Assembly (NCBI RefSeq): GCF_009829985.1
Contig: NZ_SZZU01000003.1
Span: 62,001 to 126,000 of the forward strand
Direction: 5' to 3'
Origin: Pantoea sp. Aalb
GTDB lineage: Bacteria; Pseudomonadota; Gammaproteobacteria; Enterobacterales; Enterobacteriaceae
DNA: 64,000 bases
This document shows, piece after piece, positions 28,240 to 37,081 of this stretch. The notes below the pieces were generated by a model, which was given only the letters and a program-made list of their open reading frames with translations, did no database searches and was not told the origin of the DNA. A program made the translations under genes and the position numbers. Position 1 is the stretch's first letter. Each line of letters starts with the position of its first letter.

Positions 28240-28277
28240 ATTTATATAATCATGAATTATGATATGATTATATAAAT
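28240..28277. promoter_or_regulatory. 14-bp-arm inverted repeat upstream of the RpiR-type gene
   Basis: Arms ATTTATATAATCAT (28240-28253) and ATGATTATATAAAT (28264-28277) are exact reverse complements with a 10-base centre GAATTATGAT, which itself repeats the ATGAT half. The location 65-100 bases before the regulator start fits autoregulation. RpiR-family regulators are known to bind inverted repeats; the assignment here is inference. Confidence 0.5.
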
Positions 28278-28422
28278 CTTATAATATAAAAAATAGTTAT
28301 TTTGTGTAAATTTTTATAAAAAATACAATTATATATAATATATGATTAAGCTTATTAGTATAATATTATTATACTATATTTACTATCGAATAAATATTGT
28401 TACTGTAGATAATTTTATATAT

Positions 28423-30333
28423 TTAAGAACGTATCATCCGCCAATAATTAATGAGACGCAAAAAATTATTTTTTACAGTTTGAATTAAATCGTTATCTTC
28501 TAAGTTACCATAAAGCCATTGACGCGATGGTTCATTGAAAATAGTCCTTCCAATTGCAAAACCTTTCACTAATGGTACTTTTGCAGCTGAAATAAAACTT
28601 TCTTTTATCTTTTTTTCAGAAGCATTGAGTCCTAGCATTAAAATGCCTCGACAATAAGAATCATTGTGATTAATTAAATGGCTAATAGCATTCCAGTTTT
28701 CCCTAGACATAGGAGGTAATTTCCACCAATCTGGCTTTATTCCTAAGCTATAAAAATGACCTATTATGTCATAATAATAAGATTCATTATGATCTGGATG
28801 GTTTTCTGGTAAAAGTACTTCTAAAAGTAGCTCATGTCCGCTTTTGTTACAAGCATGCCACACTTCAAGAAGTAAATTATCTTGTGCTTTACTTATAATT
28901 TCGCTATCATGCGGATGATAAAAAATTAAGCATTTAATTACGTGTTCTTGTGGCCAGTGAATTAGTTGTGTTCCGATACTCCCATGTTCTAATTGTAATG
29001 GACGTGAATTTGGCATCTCAATCGCTCGACCAATCCACCATCCTTTACCAGTAACATTATTTAATACTTTTTGTCCATACGTAGTATCTATCAATATACC
29101 ACTTTTTTTATTTAAACCTATTTCATTTATTGTTCTTTCTGCAGCTTTTAATAATAGTAATTTAAGTTCTATAATGCGTTTTTCATTAGTACCAGCTTCT
29201 CTTGCCATTTCAATAAATTGCTTACGATGATCAAAAGCAAATATATTCAGCTCTGGCCATTCTTGTTTTCGAGTTGTTACTCGATGTAAATGATGTAAAT
29301 ATACATTAAGATCTGGACGTTGAATTGTTGGATAGCTCAATAAATAATCCAGTTCTTTTTTAGTTGGCATGGCAGGTGCACATCCGTGGCGTGATACAAC
29401 CAAAGCTCCACATGCATTAGCATACTGACAAGCTCGTTCCCAACTTTCATTATTTAACCATCCACGTAATAAACCAGACATAAAAGCATCTCCTGCACCT
29501 AATACATTTAATATATTTACAGGTATGCCTTTTTGGTGCTTTATATTTTTCCAGTTATCAGAGATTTCATTTTCAAATATTACACAACCTAATAATCCAC
29601 GTTTACATATTAAAGTAGCTTTGCTAAAATTTCGTACATGTTGTAAAGCTAATAATGTATCTTTACTCCCACCGGCAATTTGAAATTCTTCTTCTGTACC
29701 AACAATTAAATCAAAATAATGCATTACATGACTTAATGTTTTGGTTACCTCACTAGATTCAATAAATCTTGTTTCTCCATCTCCTACAGAAGTTAATCCC
29801 CAAAGTACTGGCCGATAATCAATATCTAATGCCATTTTTATATTATTTCGTTTTGCAATATGCAATGCCTTTAATACTGCTGCTCTAGTATTCGGATGTG
29901 ATAGGTGGGTGCCAGTTACAGCAAGCGCTCTAGAAGAAATAATAAATTCCTCTTTAATATCTTCAGGTATTAAGCCCATATCAGCACAATTATCTCGATA
30001 AAAAATTAATGGAAATGTTTTTTCGTCTTTAATACCTAGGATTACTAATCCTGTTAATCGATTTTTATCTATTATTAAACCATCAGTATTACATCCAACG
30101 CGTTGTAATTCTTCACGTAAAAAACGTCCATTATGCTCATCACCTACACGTGCTAACATTGCAGATTTAATTCCTTGAATAGCTGTACCATACGCTACAT
30201 TTCCAGAAGATCCACCTAGATATTTAGCAAATGAATTCATATCTTCTAAACGTGATCCTATTTGTTGGCCGTAAAGATCAATAGCGATACGTCCAATACA
30301 AATTAAATCTAATCGCTTTTGTTGTATGTTCAT
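28423..30333 (-). CDS. iolC: 5-dehydro-2-deoxygluconokinase fused to a DUF2090 domain
   Basis: 636 residues. The N-terminal half (about 1-325) is a PfkB kinase: GRIAIDLYGQQIG, YLGGSSGNVAYG and the ATP/catalytic GAGDAFMSGLLRGW near residue 285. It phosphorylates 5-dehydro-2-deoxy-gluconate. The C-terminal half (about 330-630) is DUF2090 (FAFDHRKQFIEMA, PLVKGFAIGRTIF), aldolase-like and thought to split the phosphorylated product to DHAP and malonate semialdehyde, the IolJ step. The start at 30333 is preceded by AAGG; an ATG at 30354 lacks one. It is divergent from iolD. Confidence 0.93.
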   Translation of the reverse strand: MNIQQKRLDLICIGRIAIDLYGQQIGSRLEDMNSFAKYLGGSSGNVAYGTAIQGIKSAMLARVGDEHNGRFLREELQRVGCNTDGLIIDKNRLTGLVILGIKDEKTFPLIFYRDNCADMGLIPEDIKEEFIISSRALAVTGTHLSHPNTRAAVLKALHIAKRNNIKMALDIDYRPVLWGLTSVGDGETRFIESSEVTKTLSHVMHYFDLIVGTEEEFQIAGGSKDTLLALQHVRNFSKATLICKRGLLGCVIFENEISDNWKNIKHQKGIPVNILNVLGAGDAFMSGLLRGWLNNESWERACQYANACGALVVSRHGCAPAMPTKKELDYLLSYPTIQRPDLNVYLHHLHRVTTRKQEWPELNIFAFDHRKQFIEMAREAGTNEKRIIELKLLLLKAAERTINEIGLNKKSGILIDTTYGQKVLNNVTGKGWWIGRAIEMPNSRPLQLEHGSIGTQLIHWPQEHVIKCLIFYHPHDSEIISKAQDNLLLEVWHACNKSGHELLLEVLLPENHPDHNESYYYDIIGHFYSLGIKPDWWKLPPMSRENWNAISHLINHNDSYCRGILMLGLNASEKKIKESFISAAKVPLVKGFAIGRTIFNEPSRQWLYGNLEDNDLIQTVKNNFLRLINYWRMIRS

Positions 30334-30702
30334 ATGATGCCTTGTTAATTTCATATTTATTTTTAACTTTTAATAGTTATAGTAGTTTTCATATATAAAA
30401 AAATTATATTTTCATATATGAAATATTTTTTTAAAAAAAGAAATAAATAGATTTTATTATGCAAACAAAAGAATAATATATTCTATTATGTATCTTTAAT
30501 ATAGTAATTAAATTCAATATATTATTGAGATACATTACTATTATATTAATTTGCTTTTTATCGTAAATTAGAAAAATTTCATTTTATTAAAAATAATGGA
30601 ATAAATATTTGTATGTCATTCTATTAAAATATGATAAATATTAATCTGTAGTTAGATTAAATAGCTAAACAAAATGATTTTTTGTAGACGAAGGAAGAAT
30701 AT
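30334..30702. promoter_or_regulatory. Divergent iolC-iolD control region
   Basis: 369 bases between the divergent starts. TTTCATATATGAAA at 30410-30423 is a perfect 14-bp palindrome, and its left half TTTTCATATAT recurs at 30387-30397. TTAATCT-GTAGTT-AGATTAA (30641-30660) lies 42 bases before iolD. These are plausible regulator sites; none equals the 28240 repeat, so common control is unproven. No gene is present. Confidence 0.5.
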
Positions 30703-32637
30703 ATGGCTACTATTAGAATTACTATGGCACAGGCATTAATAAAATTTCTTCATAATCAGTATTTAAATGTTGATGGAGTAGAAATTAAGTTTATAAAAGG
30801 AATTTTTGCTATTTTTGGTCACGGTAATGTATTGGGATTAGGACAAGCTCTTGAGCAAGATAGTAGTAATATGCTAGTATACCAAGGACGTAATGAACAA
30901 GGTATGGCACATGCTGCTATTGGTTTTGCTAAACAGTCATTACGACGTCAGATTATTGCTTGTACATCTTCAGTGGGACCAGGCGCTACTAATATGATTA
31001 CTGCTGCTGCAACTGCAACAGCAAATCGTATTCCTCTACTATTACTTCCAAGTGATGTATTTGCTACACGACAACCTGATCCAGTTCTACAACAAATTGA
31101 ACAAAGTTACGATCTTAGCATTAGTGCAAATGATGCTTTTCGTTCTGTTAGTAAATATTGGGATCGTATTAGTCGTCCAGAGCAATTAATGACTTCCTGT
31201 ATTAATGCTATGCGTGTTCTAATTGATCCAGCCGAAACTGGTGCTGTAGTTCTTTCATTACCACAAGATGTACAGGGAGAGGCATGGCATTTTCCTGAAT
31301 ATTTTTTTCAAAAACGTATACATCGCTTAGATAGACGCCTTCCTACTACAGTACAGTTAGAAGAAGCATTTATGCTTATTAAACATAAACATAAGCCATT
31401 AATTATTTGTGGTGGTGGAGTTAAATACTCTGAAGCAGGTAATATACTAGTCCAATTTGCAGAACGTTTTAATATTCCTTTTGCTGAAACACAAGCAGGA
31501 AAAGGAACTATATTATCTAACCATATACTTAATGTAGGTGGTGTTGGTGAAACTGGTTGTTTAGCTGCTAATTTATTAGCAAAACAAGCAGATCTAATAA
31601 TTGGAATTGGTACACGTTATACTGACTTTACTACTGCATCAAAATGGATTTTTCAAAATCCAGATGTTAGTTATCTGAATATTAATGTTAATCTATTTGA
31701 TACATATAAGTTAGATGGTGTACAGTTATTAGCAGATGCACGTGAAGCTTTAATAGCATTAAGTACTGGTGTTAAAGAATTTGATAATCATTGGGGAGAT
31801 CAAGTTTCTCAAGCACAGAGTAAATTCTTAAAAGAAAGGCAACGATTTTATAATACTACTTATAATTCTTATGATTTTATTCCGGAAATTGCTGATCATA
31901 TTGATCGTGAAGCTTTGTTTTCAGAATTTAAGCGCTTAACTCAATCAGTATTAACTCAAAGTAATGTTCTTGGTATTTTAAATGATTATCTTCCTCAAAA
32001 TGCAATTATTGTAGCTGCAGCAGGTAGTCTACCAGGAGATTTACAACGTATGTGGCAAACTAAAAGTTACCTTTCATACCATGTTGAATATGGATATTCT
32101 TGCATGGGTTATGAAATTAATGCTGCATTAGGTGTGAAATTAGCACAACCAGATAGTGAAGTATATGCAATGGTTGGTGATGGATCGTTTATGATGCTTC
32201 ACTCTGAACTAGTCACTTCTATTCAAGAAGGTGCAAAAATTAATGTTATTTTATTAGATAATATGAGTAATGCATGTATAAATAATTTACAAATGGAACA
32301 TGGGATAAATAGTTTTACTACAGAGTTTCGCTTCAGAAATAAAGATAGTGGTAAATTAGATGGTGGTTTTATACCGATAGATTTTGCAACGATTGCTAGC
32401 GGTTATGGATGTAAAACGTATAAAGTTACTACAATTGATCAGTTAAAATATGCATTAAAAAACTCACAAAAACAATCTATTTCTACTCTTATTGATATAA
32501 AAGTCTTACCGAAAACGATGACACATAAATATTTTAGTTGGTGGCACGTTGGTATAGCACAAACATCCACTTCTGAACATACTCAACAGATTTTAAAAAG
32601 ACTGAATGCATATATAGAACAAGCGCGTAAGTATTAG
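30703..32637 (+). CDS. iolD: 3D-(3,5/4)-trihydroxycyclohexane-1,2-dione acylhydrolase
   Basis: ThDP-dependent ring-opening enzyme producing 5-deoxy-glucuronate. 644 residues in three ThDP-fold domains: PYR domain with the ThDP-activating glutamate in RNEQGMAHAAIGFAK, a central NAD-like fold, and the PP domain with GDGSFMMLHSEL ending in the Mg/diphosphate site. Its length and IHRLDRR/SWWHVGIAQ segments separate it from acetolactate synthase. GAAGGAAG precedes the ATG. First gene of the iolD-iolG-iolE run. Confidence 0.95.
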   Translation: MATIRITMAQALIKFLHNQYLNVDGVEIKFIKGIFAIFGHGNVLGLGQALEQDSSNMLVYQGRNEQGMAHAAIGFAKQSLRRQIIACTSSVGPGATNMITAAATATANRIPLLLLPSDVFATRQPDPVLQQIEQSYDLSISANDAFRSVSKYWDRISRPEQLMTSCINAMRVLIDPAETGAVVLSLPQDVQGEAWHFPEYFFQKRIHRLDRRLPTTVQLEEAFMLIKHKHKPLIICGGGVKYSEAGNILVQFAERFNIPFAETQAGKGTILSNHILNVGGVGETGCLAANLLAKQADLIIGIGTRYTDFTTASKWIFQNPDVSYLNINVNLFDTYKLDGVQLLADAREALIALSTGVKEFDNHWGDQVSQAQSKFLKERQRFYNTTYNSYDFIPEIADHIDREALFSEFKRLTQSVLTQSNVLGILNDYLPQNAIIVAAAGSLPGDLQRMWQTKSYLSYHVEYGYSCMGYEINAALGVKLAQPDSEVYAMVGDGSFMMLHSELVTSIQEGAKINVILLDNMSNACINNLQMEHGINSFTTEFRFRNKDSGKLDGGFIPIDFATIASGYGCKTYKVTTIDQLKYALKNSQKQSISTLIDIKVLPKTMTHKYFSWWHVGIAQTSTSEHTQQILKRLNAYIEQARKY

Positions 32638-32710
32638 TTTATTTTTAATTCATAGTAATTTTTTTCTTTTTTTATTTTAAGTATAGTCATTCAATTATAT
32701 AGGTGTAATT

Positions 32711-33721
32711 ATGGCACTAAAGTTAGGTGTAATTGGCATTGGCACAATCGGACAAGAACATATTCATCGTTGTAATAATATATTACAAGATGTAAAAATT
32801 GTTGCAGTTTCTGATATTAACGTTGAAGTTGCTCATAATGTGCTTAATAGGTTGAAAATTGATGCTAAGGTATATCAAAATAGCAATCATATGATTAATT
32901 CACCAGAAGTAGATGCTATACTCGTTACATCTTCTGATTCTACACATGAACAATTTGTTCTTAATGCCATATCAATAGGTAAATCAGTATTTTGTGAAAA
33001 ACCGTTAGCAATGAATGCTGAAGGATGTTTAAAAATTATTAATACTGAAATGGAAAAAGGAAAGCGATTAGTTCAGGTTGGGTTTATGCGTCAATATGAT
33101 CCTGGGTATTGTGCACTGAAAAAGGTTATTACTGATGGTAAGATTGGAAAACCTTTAATTCTTCATTGTGCACACCGTAATGAAAATGTTGATAAAAATT
33201 ATACTACCGAAGCAGTGATTACTAATACTTTAATTCATGAATTAGATATACTACGTTGGCTTATTGAAGATAATTATAAAACTGTGCAAGTGATTTTTCC
33301 TCGAACAACTTCCAATTCGCATGCTAATCTAAGAGATCCTCAAATTTTTCTACTAGAAACACAAAAAGGAATACGTATTGATGTAGAAATCTTTGTTAAT
33401 TGTTCTTATGGATATGATATCCAATGTGAAGTTGTAGGTGAAGATGGTATTGCTAGATTACCTGAACCATCTACTGTTCAGATGCGTAAAAACAATCTTT
33501 TGAGTACTATGTTATTTACTCATTGGAAAGATCGCTTTATTGATGCATATAACATTGAATTACAATCATTTATTAATGGAGTTAAAAATGAGTACCTTAC
33601 AGGTCCTTCTGCCTGGGATGGTTTTGCTGCTTCTATAGCAGCTGATGCCTGTCTAAAAGCACAAAACAGTGGCGATATTGAAATAATTAAAACATTACCT
33701 TGTCCTATATTTTATAATTAA
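32711..33721 (+). CDS. iolG: Inositol 2-dehydrogenase
   Basis: NAD-dependent oxidation of myo-inositol to scyllo-inosose, the first step of the pathway. 336 residues of the Gfo/Idh/MocA family: Rossmann GVIGIGTIGQEH at the N-terminus, the family CEKPLAM with catalytic lysine near residue 97, and LIHELDILRWLI with the conserved H-x3-D pair near 175. AGGTG precedes the ATG. 73 bases after iolD and 52 before iolE, so an operon is likely. Confidence 0.94.
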   Translation: MALKLGVIGIGTIGQEHIHRCNNILQDVKIVAVSDINVEVAHNVLNRLKIDAKVYQNSNHMINSPEVDAILVTSSDSTHEQFVLNAISIGKSVFCEKPLAMNAEGCLKIINTEMEKGKRLVQVGFMRQYDPGYCALKKVITDGKIGKPLILHCAHRNENVDKNYTTEAVITNTLIHELDILRWLIEDNYKTVQVIFPRTTSNSHANLRDPQIFLLETQKGIRIDVEIFVNCSYGYDIQCEVVGEDGIARLPEPSTVQMRKNNLLSTMLFTHWKDRFIDAYNIELQSFINGVKNEYLTGPSAWDGFAASIAADACLKAQNSGDIEIIKTLPCPIFYN

Positions 33722-33773
33722 TATTCAAATATTTTATATATATAACTTTGCTATGAGTAATCGAGACTTAAAA

Positions 33774-34670
33774 ATGACTAAAAGCGATGTACACTTGGCC
33801 ATCTCACCCATTGGTTGGACCAATGATGATATGCCAGATATTGGTAGTGAAAATACTTTCCAACAAACTATAAGTGAAATTGCTTTAGCTGGTTTTGTAG
33901 GAAGTGAAGTAGGAAGTAAATATCCCCATGATCCTAAAATTTTAAAACCAATGTTAGATATTCGAGGAATTAAAATATGTAGTGCTTGGTTTAGCACTTT
34001 TTTTGCTGATGGAAATAAAAATAAAACTATTGAAAATTTTATTAAAAAAATAGACTTTTTAAGTGTTATGGGAGCTAACGTGATTGGTTGTTCTGAACAA
34101 AGTAAAAGTATTCAAGGGACTATGTTACCAATTTTTGAAAAAAAACCTATTTTTACTGATAATGATTGGCGTTTAATAATTGAAGGTTATAATGAATTAG
34201 CAAACATTGCAAATGATAAAGGAATTCGTGTAACTATCCATCCTCACATGGGTACTGGTATTCAAACTGATAAAGAAATTGAATTATTCATGGAATCAAC
34301 CAATACTAATATTGGTTTACTATATGATACTGGGCATATTTATTATTCATCCGGTTCACAAAAAACTATGAGTAAATTACTTACTCAATATGTATCAAGA
34401 ATTTTTCATATTCATTTAAAAGACGTACGTGATCATGTTATTAAAGAAGTGCGTGAGAAATCTCTATCCTTTCTTGAAGGTGTCAGAAAAGGTACTTTTG
34501 CCGTTCCAGGCGATGGTGTAATTGATTTTAAAGTAATTTTTAATATTTTAAATGAAAATAATTATAAAGGATGGTTAGTTGTAGAAGCAGAACAAGATCC
34601 AGAATTCGCTAATCCATTTGAACATGCTGTTAAAGCACGTAGATACATTAGAGAAAATACTGGCTTATAA
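33774..34670 (+). CDS. iolE: Inosose dehydratase
   Basis: Metal-dependent TIM-barrel (AP-endonuclease 2 family) enzyme dehydrating scyllo-inosose to the diketone used by IolD. 298 residues from ATG 33774 (MTKSDVHLAISPIGW), the usual IolE beginning; an in-frame ATG at 33753 would add seven residues and neither has a strong ribosome-binding site. Typical blocks are IGWTNDDMPDIG, IHPHMGTGIQT, LLYDTGHIYYS and FHIHLKDVR with metal ligands. Convergent with nfuA. Ends the inositol island; no iolA or iolI follows. Confidence 0.94.
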   Translation: MTKSDVHLAISPIGWTNDDMPDIGSENTFQQTISEIALAGFVGSEVGSKYPHDPKILKPMLDIRGIKICSAWFSTFFADGNKNKTIENFIKKIDFLSVMGANVIGCSEQSKSIQGTMLPIFEKKPIFTDNDWRLIIEGYNELANIANDKGIRVTIHPHMGTGIQTDKEIELFMESTNTNIGLLYDTGHIYYSSGSQKTMSKLLTQYVSRIFHIHLKDVRDHVIKEVREKSLSFLEGVRKGTFAVPGDGVIDFKVIFNILNENNYKGWLVVEAEQDPEFANPFEHAVKARRYIRENTGL

Positions 34671-34798
34671 TTAAAATAAACTATAAAGATTTAAAAATAA
34701 AAAACATTATTAATGTGATTAATATATATCAATAATTCTCATGAATTAGATATTAAAGTATTAAACTAATACTCTAGATTTATTTTATTTTTTATTTC

Positions 34799-35374
34799 TT
34801 AATAATAAGAGTGTTCATTATGATTATGGTTTGTGATGTCACGGACACCTTTTAATTCTGGGAAAGCCGTAAGAAGTTCTTTTTCAATGCCATCTTTTAA
34901 TGTAATACTAATCATTGAACAACCATTACATCCTCCACTAAATTGTACGACAGCATAACCATCATCTGTAATTTCTATTAAGGATACTTTTCCACCATGA
35001 CCAGCTAGTTGTGGATTAATTTGTACTTTTAGAAGATATTCTACGCGCTCAATTAAAGGAGCATTATCAGGAACTTTATTTAACTTAGCTTTTGGTGCTT
35101 TTAATGTTAAAGTTGATCCAAGATCATCAAAAATTAAATCAATTTCAGCTCCTTTAAGATATGGTATACTAAAATTATCAATATATACTGAGAATTTTTC
35201 AAATTTAAATTCAGTATCAGTATCTTCAATAGCATCTAATGGACAATATGATACACCACATTCAGCATTTGGTGTATTTGGATTAATAACAAATACTCTA
35301 ATTTGTGTTCCGTATTCTTGTTTTTCTAATAGTTTTTTAAAGTGATCTTGCGCAGAATTAGTTATTTTAATCAT
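34799..35374 (-). CDS. nfuA: Fe-S biogenesis protein NfuA
   Basis: Carrier delivering 4Fe-4S clusters to client enzymes. 191 residues, the E. coli length. The N-terminal A-type degenerate domain (about 1-95) is followed by the Nfu domain with the cluster-binding CNGCS (CxxC) near residue 148. In E. coli gntX precedes nfuA and bioH lies divergently; here gntX is lost and nfuA faces bioH directly. NfuA serves lipoate and biotin synthases, so it fits a vitamin-making symbiont. Confidence 0.96.
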   Translation of the reverse strand: MIKITNSAQDHFKKLLEKQEYGTQIRVFVINPNTPNAECGVSYCPLDAIEDTDTEFKFEKFSVYIDNFSIPYLKGAEIDLIFDDLGSTLTLKAPKAKLNKVPDNAPLIERVEYLLKVQINPQLAGHGGKVSLIEITDDGYAVVQFSGGCNGCSMISITLKDGIEKELLTAFPELKGVRDITNHNHNEHSYY

Positions 35375-35515
35375 ATTAATTACTCAATTTTTCTAAAAAA
35401 TACGATGCAAGACTATGTTATCTTAATAAAATGAGAATTTAATTCTATATTAAAAAATAAGGTAAATCTTAAATTTAATAAATATAATAATTTTTTATTA
35501 ATACTCCATAAATCC

Positions 35516-35540
35516 ATCTAGTATACTTTAGATACTAGAT
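35516..35540. promoter_or_regulatory. Inverted repeat in the nfuA-bioH divergent promoter region
   Basis: ATCTAGTAT and ATACTAGAT are exact 9-base reverse complements with a 7-base centre, midway between the divergent starts. Spacing of half-sites (16 bases centre to centre) resembles a dimeric repressor site. No known regulator motif was recognised. Confidence 0.35.
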
Positions 35541-35630
35541 TATTTATATCTATAATTTTATAAATAAAATATTTATAGTTTTATATCTATAAAAATTTAT
35601 ATTTTTTTATTTCTTTAAGAATATCAAAGA

Positions 35631-36401
35631 ATGAGTTCTTTATATTATTATAGTGTAGGCAAAGGCAATCATAATCTTATGTTATTACATGGTTGGGGTT
35701 TAAATGCTGAAATATGGCAAATTATTGTTGCTAAACTTTCCTTACACTTACGATTACATTTATTAGATCTACCAGGATTTAGCCGTAGTAAAAAATTTGG
35801 ACCCCTAACTTTACCAGAAATGGCACAAATTTTACTACCATATTTACCATCAAGAACAATATTATTAGGATGGTCACTTGGTGGTTTAGTAGCCACTCAG
35901 ATAGCTTTGACTAATCCACAATCTATCAGTGCCTTAATAAGCGTAGCTTCTTCTCCTTGTTTTACTGCTCGGGATAATTGGCCTGGTATTAAGCCCATTA
36001 CATTACAAGTTTTGCAGAAACAGTTAGCCAATAATTTTCATAGTACTATTGAACGATTCTTAATGTTACAAGTTATGGGAGCTAAAAATACACGTAAAGA
36101 TATTTATAAAATAAAAGATTTAATATTTGCGCAACCTATATCAACTGTAGAAGTATTAGAAAGTGGTTTAAAAATTTTAAAAAATACAGATCTACGTCCA
36201 TATTTACCTAAAATCACTATACCATTTTTACGTATATATGGATCTTTAGATGTGTTAGTTCCAAGAAAAATATGCAATGAATTAGACACTTATCTTCCTA
36301 CTTCATCATCTATAGTTATGGATAAGACAACACATGCACCATTTATTTCACATCCAGAAATATTTTGTCGATATATTCTTGATTTTATTAAATCTATATA
36401 G
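35631..36401 (+). CDS. bioH: Pimeloyl-[acyl-carrier protein] methyl ester esterase
   Basis: Alpha/beta hydrolase that removes the methyl disguise from pimeloyl-ACP, ending the BioC-BioH pathway to the biotin precursor. 256 residues, the E. coli length. Oxyanion LLHGWGLNAE, nucleophile Ser82 in GWSLGG, Asp in GSLDVLVPR and His in HAPFISHP are all present. Retention suggests biotin supply, though the other bio genes are not in this window. A 22-bp hairpin begins 12 bases after the stop. Confidence 0.96.
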   Translation: MSSLYYYSVGKGNHNLMLLHGWGLNAEIWQIIVAKLSLHLRLHLLDLPGFSRSKKFGPLTLPEMAQILLPYLPSRTILLGWSLGGLVATQIALTNPQSISALISVASSPCFTARDNWPGIKPITLQVLQKQLANNFHSTIERFLMLQVMGAKNTRKDIYKIKDLIFAQPISTVEVLESGLKILKNTDLRPYLPKITIPFLRIYGSLDVLVPRKICNELDTYLPTSSSIVMDKTTHAPFISHPEIFCRYILDFIKSI

Positions 36402-36413
36402 AATACCTAGATA

Positions 36414-36465
36414 ATTATATATCTATATAATATAAATATTATATTATATTATATAGATATATAAT
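36414..36465. repeat. Perfect 22-bp inverted repeat just after bioH
   Basis: Arms 36414-36435 and 36444-36465 are exact reverse complements around an 8-base loop. The sequence is almost pure A/T, with one C/G pair. Position 12 bases after the stop suggests the 3' end of bioH mRNA. Confidence 0.7.
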
Positions 36466-36798
36466 AAATTCATTTTAGATTAAAAATTTTTAAATATTAA
36501 TTTTTTAAAATTAAACCAGTAAATTAAAAAATTTAATCTAATTAAACTTATTACTAAAGTTTTTAGTGTATTTTTAGTACAAAGATTATATTATTGGTAT
36601 AAGTATAGTTAGTACATGTAGATACTTAATTTTATTTTAAAAATAAAAATTAATTACGATTTTAATTGCTAATTTATATATATAGATTCTCATTATAATT
36701 AAAATCTATATATGGGCTATATATATTTATATAAATTTTATAAATCATTTTAATATACTAATGTATTAGTTATACTATTTAATTTTTAATCTAAAGAT

Positions 36799-36829
36799 AG
36801 ATTGCTTAGTTAAGCAATCTAATTTTTTT
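36799..36829 (+). terminator. Strong intrinsic terminator without an obvious gene
   Basis: AGATTGCTTA-GT-TAAGCAATCT is a perfect 10-bp inverted repeat (effectively 9 bp with a 4-base loop) followed by AATTTTTTT. It lies about 400 bases after bioH and 250 before nudE, on the plus strand. It ends either a long bioH 3' UTR or an unannotated small RNA. Confidence 0.75.
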
Positions 36830-37081
36830 ATTTATTCAATACATGCATAATTCACTAATTGATATATAATATATGATCATATTGTAATATTTAGCATTTA
36901 AGACTGTTTTATTATGAAAGATTTAATTTTAAATAAAAAATATATTTAATATTGATAAGTAAATATTTTACTTAATATAAGTATGTTACATGGAATATTA
37001 GTTCATGTTTTTATATATATTTCTAATATTTAAGTTAACTATTTTATAGTATCATACGGTTATATTAAGTTTGAGACTACT

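Larger units (their letters stand above)
36402..37081. other. bioH-nudE gap with hairpins and an isolated terminator
   Basis: 680 bases, no gene. Besides the hairpin at 36414 and the terminator at 36799, there is an 11-bp inverted repeat ATATATAGATT/AATCTATATAT at 36678-36713. Nothing resembling gntX or another enteric gene was recognised. Confidence 0.55.

Noticed and set aside
30703..32637. Acetolactate synthase-type enzyme
   Set aside because: ThDP motifs are shared, but length, C-terminal block and neighbours (iolG, iolE) fit IolD.
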